The notes under the pieces were generated by a model. That model made no database searches, was not told the origin of the DNA, and worked only from the letters and a program-made list of their open reading frames with translations. 64,000 bases of DNA. Source: Thunnus maccoyii (taxonomy: Eukaryota > Chordata > Actinopteri > Scombriformes > Scombridae). The DNA lies in the NCBI RefSeq assembly GCF_910596095.1, contig NC_056533.1, positions 28,680,662 through 28,744,661 on the forward strand, read 5' to 3'. A program made the position numbers and the translations under genes. Numbering within the stretch: the first letter of the stretch is position 1; each line of letters begins with the position of its first letter. Positions 58,135 through 64,000 of this stretch are shown in pieces.

Positions 58135-58540
58135 AAACTATCCAATCGCCATGGCGACTGTCGGACATTCATGGTGCCCACAGGATGAATCCTCTGACTT
58201 TTCCTCCAGCGCCACCAGGAGGTTGATTTTAGTGAAACGCCTGAACAACAAAGCGATGACATGAAAGTTGGTGCAGGTGTCCACACGGTGCTCAGAGGAA
58301 GAATCCTGACTTCCTCTGAGTTAAACTAGAGCACCACCAGCAGGTCAAAATCATAATTTATCCGATACTTTGGTTTATAACCAAATACCTACAAAACTAA
58401 TGACATTGCTAATTCCAATTCGCAGATGCTAGCATGCTAACACGCTAAACTAAGATGGAGAACATAGTAAACATTAAACATCACCATGTTAACATTGTCA
58501 TTATGAGCATGTTAGTGTGCGTAAGTTAGGCAGACATTTA
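58135..58540 (+). repeat. interspersed repeat of the ATGCTAA... type, copy C
   Basis: Blocks in order: GACATTCATGGTGCCCACAG, TTTCCTCCAGCGCCACCAGG, GATACTTTGGTTTATAACCA, GATGCTAGCATGCTAACACG and CATGTTAACATTGTCATTAT. It is the most complete copy in this window. A second fragment with the first blocks lies at 61370-61540. Confidence 0.65.
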
Positions 58541-58854
58541 GATTTGTTTGACTGTTTGGACAAAACAAAAGTTAAGGTGTTATGTGTTGGCTCTGGATTC
58601 TGTCACTTTTAGGACTTTTTATAAAATAATAAATGAGACAATAGGTGATAGGTTGATCGGTAATTTAAGGTTTAGTTTCTGTGTGTGTGTCCTCGCTGTC
58701 TCTTTAACTCTCTAGGCAAGACTCATTGTGTGACTGGTGATGAGTGGGCGAGTTGGTGAAACATCATTAAGAGACTATGCTGCTCTGTACATGTGTCAGA
58801 GAGAGAAAGAGAGAGAGAGAGAGCTGGCACTGCAGGCCACTACCACTGAGACTT

Positions 58855-58874
58855 CCTGTTACCATGGTAACAGG
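58855..58874. promoter_or_regulatory. 20-bp perfect palindrome containing an RFX X-box (site 2)
   Basis: CCTGTTACCATGGTAACAGG is self-complementary over 20 bp. Its core GTTACCATGGTAAC (58858-58871) fits the RFX X-box consensus exactly. It lies 1.8 kb upstream (plus-strand sense) of the whamm stop codon. Confidence 0.65.
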
Positions 58875-58984
58875 CTGCAGAATTTCATGTTGACGCTCAA
58901 TCGGTGGGTTCGCCTAAATACCCGTCATGTGTGTCTTCTCCAAGGTGCATGACCCATCTCCCACCTGAATTACCTGGATGTTAC

Positions 58985-58987
<3 letters not shown>

Positions 58988-59016
<29 letters not shown>
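58988..59016. repeat. (AC)n microsatellite
   Basis: A perfect AC run of about 14 units between homer2 and whamm. Confidence 0.92.
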
Positions 59017-59020
<4 letters not shown>

Positions 59021-59439
59021 CCTGACAAATGCAGAGAGACGGCAGCCCTGCAAACAAGATGATGTTCAAGAGCAGCCAGCGGCAGCTCTCTAAGTACACA
59101 GAGCTGAATAAACCAATCACAGCTGGCTGGGGTTGTCTGAGCTGTCACTGCAAGAGAAATATTTGAGAGCGACGGCTGCCAGGATGGATATTACAATATG
59201 ACTCATCATCATGTGGGCTACAAATCCAGCAAAGCGCACTCACACCGGGATACACCGGCATAAGTTGATAAGACATCTCTTTAAATGATGTGTCTCATTT
59301 AACAAACAGAGGCTTGGTTACAGCCGGGTACGGATAACTCGTGGAGATCAGGGGGCCAGTAAGAGCGAACCACAGGTTCACATGTCAAATAAAAAGATTT
59401 GAAATCAAAAAGAAAATGATCAACAATGCACATGTTTGA

Positions 59440-60694
59440 TCTAATGTGTTTTGCATTTATTTGTTTTAAACACAGCAGTGTAACCGTGTTCCAGCCGTCA
59501 TCAGCTCACTTGTAACACACACACAGTCTGGACACATGAATCTTTGCAGAATCAAAAGGTTTTAAAACAAAGTGCAGCAGTTAATAATTTCATCTGCAAA
59601 CCATTTAAGTGTTTCTTGCCATACAGTATTATATTTTTTTTTATCATTTGTACATAATACATTAGACCTTCACCTTTTTGAGGGCTTCAGGTAAGTCAAG
59701 TGCTCTGTGTCACAGGTTCAAAGGTCATAAGTACAAAGTCTGCCCAAAATAACCTGTCAGCTTTTCTGAGGATTCAACAATGAACAGATAAACCGAGTTG
59801 TGTACATTTATGCAATAAAGTGAAGTATTGGTTGTTTTTTTAAAAAAAAAAAAATTAGCATTCACTTGTCATTTCATTGGTTATGGCATCATAGAGGAAG
59901 AAATATCAGAACACATAAATTGCACCTAAACTGAGACTAAAACATTCACAAGTTTCTGACGCAACAAGAAAAACGAGGACAGAACGAGTGAAAAACCTGT
60001 AACACAAACAATAATGTAGACTTTAGACATATAGCCTGTAAATAATTAACACTGCACTTCAGGACATCACTCTTCCTCTTGTAAGTAATAAAATGCAAAA
60101 AAAAAAACTACAAAACTCCGTTTTTTCTGTAGCCCTTGTTGGATCAAGTCCAAAATATAATAATTGTTGAGATTTTATTACATTCAAAATAACAGATGTC
60201 AGCTGAGTTTAGAATAAGCAGTGTAGGAAACATGAGTATTTGTGCCAGTGGAGTTGTGTAGTGTAGTCGTCTCTTCCCCCTGCTGTGTGACAGTCTCACA
60301 ACAGGCCAATTCAATCATTTACTTGCTGGACTACAGTACGAATGTTTGGCTTTTCTTCTAAATAACTGATGAAGCTGAAAACCTCATTCCTTCAGTTTGG
60401 GATTTCTGCAGATTAAAGATTAAAATCCTGATTTTTTTTTTTTGCCACTTTCTGTTAAGTTGAATTTCAGCAGTTTGGGATGTGTTACAACATCTCGGAG
60501 CTATTTATGAAAAGACAAAGATGATTACGACTTCAGCAAACAGCGATATCGAATTCAGAGGCGGCGTGATCCCGTCCTTGTCAAAGAAGCTTTTGAGGAC
60601 GATAACGTGGCAGCATCTTTAAACTGTAGCTGAGAACAGCAGGGTGATGTAAGAATAGCTTCATCATTGTGTGTGTATGTGTGCATGTGTGTTC
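59440..60694 (-). terminator. whamm: whamm 3' UTR with candidate poly(A) signals
   Basis: Minus-strand AATAAA hexamers occur at 60174-60179 and 59456-59461, giving 3' UTRs of about 0.5 or 1.2 kb. The nearer one is followed by a T-rich (plus strand) tract. The choice is not resolvable. Confidence 0.45.
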
Positions 60695-60853
60695 TCAGCT
60701 GTCCCAGTCTCCACTCTGTGTCTCATCGTCTCCTCGTTCCTCCTCCTCGTCAGAGTCCGCCGACACCTTCTTCATCCTCATCATGGCGGCTTTGATGCTG
60801 CGCTCCAGCTCATTGTCTCCGCTGCTCTGGACTTCTGAGCGCGCTGGAACCAC
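60695..60853 (-). CDS. whamm: whamm terminal coding exon (connector and acidic tail)
   Basis: Acceptor GTTTTAG|GTGGTT, 52 residues and TGA. The KKVSADSDEEEE...DWDS tail is the Arp2/3-binding CA segment. Confidence 0.93.
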   Translation of the reverse strand: MVPARSEVQSSGDNELERSIKAAMMRMKKVSADSDEEEERGDDETQSGDWDS

Positions 60854-63385
60854 CTAAAACACGACAACATTCAACTTCGTGTCAGTTTTTCTTCGGGGTT
60901 CGTCTTTGGTGGCTATTTAAAAAAAACACACTTTGACTTGTCATAGCAGGAACTAATAACAGTAATGACGTCGGTGTCAGTAAGCCAGCGTGCACAACAC
61001 ACGGGGGGCCACACATGAATGGAAAGCAGCCATGATTAATGATACTAATCACGCTGGTGTTTGATGAGTCAAAACGTCTGCAGAAAAGGTCCATTAAGAT
61101 CAGCCGTCACACTATGTAAGTGGTTTCATGAGACAATAACATCTGAGTGCTTCAGTCAGTAATATTCATAGAAGTGCATTTTGTTCTTGATTTTTCTATC
61201 ATCTCAAACTCTTTATGATAAGATCTTTGGATCATAACAGGAAGCTGACTGGCCGAAACATGTCAACAAAGGCAGAGTCAATCAACACTTGTAGCTTATT
61301 CTACACACATACGAGCAAAGGAAACTGATTTTACGTAATATTTCTACGATAAATTGGTGTCTAGTGGTGTAGTTCTAGAGATGGCGGTGTTGGTCATTCA
61401 TGGTCCCCACAGGATGAATCCTACCGACGCTTTACTTTTCCTCTAATGTCACCAGCAGGTAAAAATGTCTTTTTGTAAAACACCCTGACAAGCTCACAGA
61501 GCTGCTAGCTCGGCTGTCGACTCTCATCTAGTTGAGTCTTGTTCATTGTCCGAACTGTCGTCAGGTGAGCCAAAGTGTCAGTCACCAACTGTCACCTTGA
61601 GGAAACCTGGTTTGCAGCCGTTTTCAGTTTTCAACACACTATAAACAAAACTAGGTCAAAACTAGTATATAGCTGGACTGTGTATGATCAATGTGAGAAA
61701 AGGCTGGTAATATTCTATATTTCTGTTATTATCAATAAATCCCATAAACAGACCAGAACCAATACATTAGTCTGTCTTTCAATACTTTCCAACATCCCGA
61801 CTGTGTCTAAACCTTGAGGCTACTTCCTCACTTCCTACTTAAGATATAAATCTTTAAAACCGGGTTATATACTATTATATTTTTAAAAGGCTCAGTAGTT
61901 TCCTCAAACAGCTGGCCACTTTTAGCAAATGTTACGCACACAGGAGTGAAGAATCCATTTGTCAGGCACTATTTTCAGTTTTGGATGAATAGACATTTGG
62001 TGCTCTAGTGAGCTGGACGGTGTATGTGAGACAAAATAAACTGAAGTGTCCATGTTCATGGTAACAGTGAGACTCATTTACATTTTTTTATATTACAATA
62101 TTACCAGATGTATAATTTAAACAAGGCTGAAGCACGGTCTCCATCATAGAACACCTCACCTTCTTCAGTGTGACTCCCTGTCGGATGGCAGACATCAGGC
62201 TGCTCCTCGGGTCCTCAGCCAGGGTCGCTGTCCTGGGAGCGGGGACCTTTCGAAGCTGGATCTGTCCACGCTGCAGTGAGGCCAACACTTCATCCATTGT
62301 CCCTAAAGTGATGCAACAGTGAAGGAAAACAGCAAGTTTTACAACCATCTAAGAATCTGTGCTGGAAGTAAATGAGACAAACTGTCAAGAATTCATTCTG
62401 AAGTTAACCTCTCGTCAACTTAAACATCAAATGTGCTGATTATATGCTCTCTCGGGTGTGCAATAATGTTTTAATTTCACTGCTGATTAAGCAGCTAAAA
62501 CATTTTTTACAGAGCTTTCCCAGGTTCTCACTGCTGCATAACAAAAACATCCTCCTCTGGAATGACCTCCATTTCACAAAAGCTCATAAAAATGAAATCG
62601 TGTTGGACGTCACTGTCTCCCTGCAGCTGAGTGTGTGCATCAGCAGGACCACAACTGAGGTAAATGCCTCCTCTGGCCTCATGGGGGAAATTGGAAATTT
62701 AGGACAGAACACCATGTACAAGTAGGCACACACACACACACACTCCAAGTACACTTTACTCTGGAACAAACAAACACAACCTTCCCTGCAGTCAGACAAA
62801 TTCACACATCCTTCTCCATGTCTGTTACGGTTCTCCTCATCATGTGAAGAAGTGGAGACACTTTAGCTCCATTCACAATTTTAATAGATCTGGGAGCTCA
62901 AAATGAGACGCACCGATTAATCATTTACAGATCAATACTACAGAAAGCAGAATTAGATGTGTCTCTCTCTCACCTATGTTTTGTTTGAGCATGTTCTTGG
63001 CTGGGAAAGGAGGGTCCTCTTTTTCACTGAGAGGCATCGGTGTGTCCCCTGAAGAAGGCGAAGCATTGACGGGTGGAGGAGGTAAGGCGGGGGGCGGCAG
63101 TGGGGGAGGCAGAGGAGGTGGTGGTGGAGGAGGTGGTGGAGGAGGTACAGTGGGGATGTTTGTTGTCGGAGGTGGCGGTGCAGAGTATATTTGGACAGGG
63201 ATGTCTTGAGGCTGCTGTTTCTTGGGTGTTTTTTTGCGTCTGGGTGCAGGACGGATGGAGGGCTGTCCGTCGGAGGAGGGAGAGGGGCCGAGGCTGATGA
63301 TGGACAGCGGCTGGGAGGGACATGGCAGCTCTGAGGAAGACATCCTGGACTGAGGTGTCTTCAGGATGTACTGACCCTGTCGCTT
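60695..63385 (-). CDS. whamm: WHAMM (Arp2/3 nucleation-promoting factor), C-terminal three exons; gene continues beyond the window
   Basis: Exons on the minus strand: 62974-63385, 62160-62302, 60695-60853, which join in phase to 237 residues and TGA. In order they carry a basic/Ser-Pro segment (residues ~1-70 of this part), a polyproline profilin-binding stretch (PPPPPPPPPP blocks with Leu/Ala breaks), a first WH2 motif (MDEVLASLQRGQIQLRKV), a second WH2 (SLMSAIRQGVTLKKV), and a connector plus acidic tail (LERSIKAAMMRMKKVSADSD, ending GDWDS with the Arp2/3-binding Trp). This WH2-WH2-CA order is that of WHAMM; the WHAMP N-terminus and central coiled coil must lie upstream, beyond 64000. Known role: actin assembly on ER-Golgi and autophagic membranes with microtubule binding. 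The start of the first exon listed is set by TTTCAAG|AAG at 63385; an alternative AG three bases later is possible. Confidence 0.92.
61370..61540 (+). repeat. interspersed repeat of the ATGCTAA... type, fragment D
   Basis: TCATTCATGGTCCCCACAGG, TTTCCTCTAATGTCACCAGC and CTCACAGAGCTGCTAGCTCG correspond to the first and last blocks of copy C, with the middle missing. It lies in the last whamm intron. Confidence 0.5.
62160..62302 (-). CDS. whamm: whamm penultimate exon (tandem WH2)
   Basis: Acceptor CACTTTAG|GGACAATG, donor AAGAAG|GTGAGG. Carries both WH2 motifs; the second is cut by the intron after LKK, with the Val supplied by the next exon. Confidence 0.93.
62974..63385 (-). CDS. whamm: whamm exon encoding basic and polyproline region
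   Basis: Donor ACATAG|GTGAGA. About 137 codons from KRQGQYILKTPQSR to KNMLKQNI. The minus-strand frame is proline-rich; the plus strand correspondingly shows spurious Gly-rich frames. The acceptor is CAAG-type, so the exact 5' edge is less certain than the other splice sites. Confidence 0.85.
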
Positions 63386-64000
63386 CTTGAAAGACAGAAG
63401 GGGAAGTGAAAGAAGACATTTAGAAATAACGACATTATCTGGTATCATGTTCAGAGAGAGACGGCGAAGATGCACGACGACGCCCACACGTCAAAATGTT
63501 CTTTTGTTTCAAAAAGGTCTCACAGCGACTTGAGATTAAACTGAAGTGATGCATGATGGTGACACAAAGAGAAAATAAATCCCTTTCACAAACTACTCGA
63601 GTCGGTCTATTTGTTAGGACCGTCAAGAAAGAAACAACAATCCATAGAATTGATTGGTTAACAAAACAATCTAACCAGCGGGTGCACTTAGCAGCAGTAC
63701 TGGAGCGTTCAATCACATCACACAAACTTCTTCAGTCTTAAGAATAATAATAATAGTTTAGAAAGGCTCTATATGAATAAAGTTACTAAGCATTTAACAA
63801 TAAAACAGACTTAACAAAAAAAAAAACCTAAAATAATTTGACTACCAGAAAAATTTTGAAGAAGAAATCAAAATAAAAGGCCGGGTGGCCTGGACACCTT
63901 GGTCACCCCTTCCTGAAGATCTCTGCACCGAGGCTTATGAGGGATCAACAATGTAACTAGGAGCCTGCCCACGCAAAGCCTTAAAAGATACAAAATCTTA
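63386..64000 (-). other. whamm: whamm intron sequence, no further exon recognised
   Basis: No frame resembling the WHAMM coiled coil is present up to the window edge; the next upstream exon must be beyond 64000. Apart from short A runs nothing is seen. Confidence 0.5.

Noticed and set aside
58141-58158. Third X-box-like palindrome TCGCCATGGCGA
   Set aside because: Two mismatches to the RFX consensus, and it falls at the edge of a dispersed repeat, so it is probably coincidental.
62976-63419. Gly-rich plus-strand frames and an alternative minus-strand frame over the whamm polyproline exon
   Set aside because: The real frame joins in phase with the WH2 and acidic exons. The others are by-products of the CCN/GGN-rich composition.

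Overview
The window is a stretch of vertebrate nuclear genome, almost certainly from a ray-finned (teleost, probably percomorph) fish. Genes are split into short exons with GT..AG introns. The introns are rich in (GT)n microsatellites and in short DNA-transposon remnants of kinds common in teleosts. The encoded proteins are close to human BTBD1, RAMAC, HOMER2 and WHAMM. No bacterial, phage or CRISPR-like content was seen.

Layout: btbd1 (+, eight coding exons, 752-9324, complete, 494 aa). Next comes a repeat-rich intergenic stretch of about 12 kb with no gene I can support. Then ramac (-, two coding exons, 22352-23624, complete, 130 aa), which lies head-to-head with homer2 (+, nine coding exons, 24952-54461, complete, 354 aa). 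homer2 has long introns 1 (11.3 kb) and 2 (8.0 kb). Beyond it is a repeat cluster, then the last three coding exons of whamm (-, 60695-63385), whose upstream exons lie outside the window.

The order and orientation btbd1(+) ramac(-) homer2(+) whamm(-) is, as I recall the human map, the mirror image of the human 15q25 block. This is therefore a deeply conserved synteny block. The four products act in different systems: a CUL3-type BTB adaptor, the mRNA cap-methyltransferase activator, a postsynaptic EVH1 scaffold and an Arp2/3 activator. There is no operon-like logic beyond the probable shared ramac/homer2 promoter region.

The non-coding sequence holds several recognisable mobile elements: a TTAA-flanked fold-back element in btbd1 intron 1, a TIR element in btbd1 intron 6, two related hAT-like elements (one with near-perfect 8-bp duplications), a tRNA-type SINE, an L2-like LINE 3' end, and other inverted-repeat MITEs. 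I found no convincing new biological system. The most notable signals are two near-perfect RFX X-box palindromes between homer2 and whamm, a pure (TG)n splice acceptor in btbd1, a hexapeptide expansion in Ramac, an in-frame stop at the homer2 intron 5 donor that would give a Homer1a-like short form, and the fold-back element.
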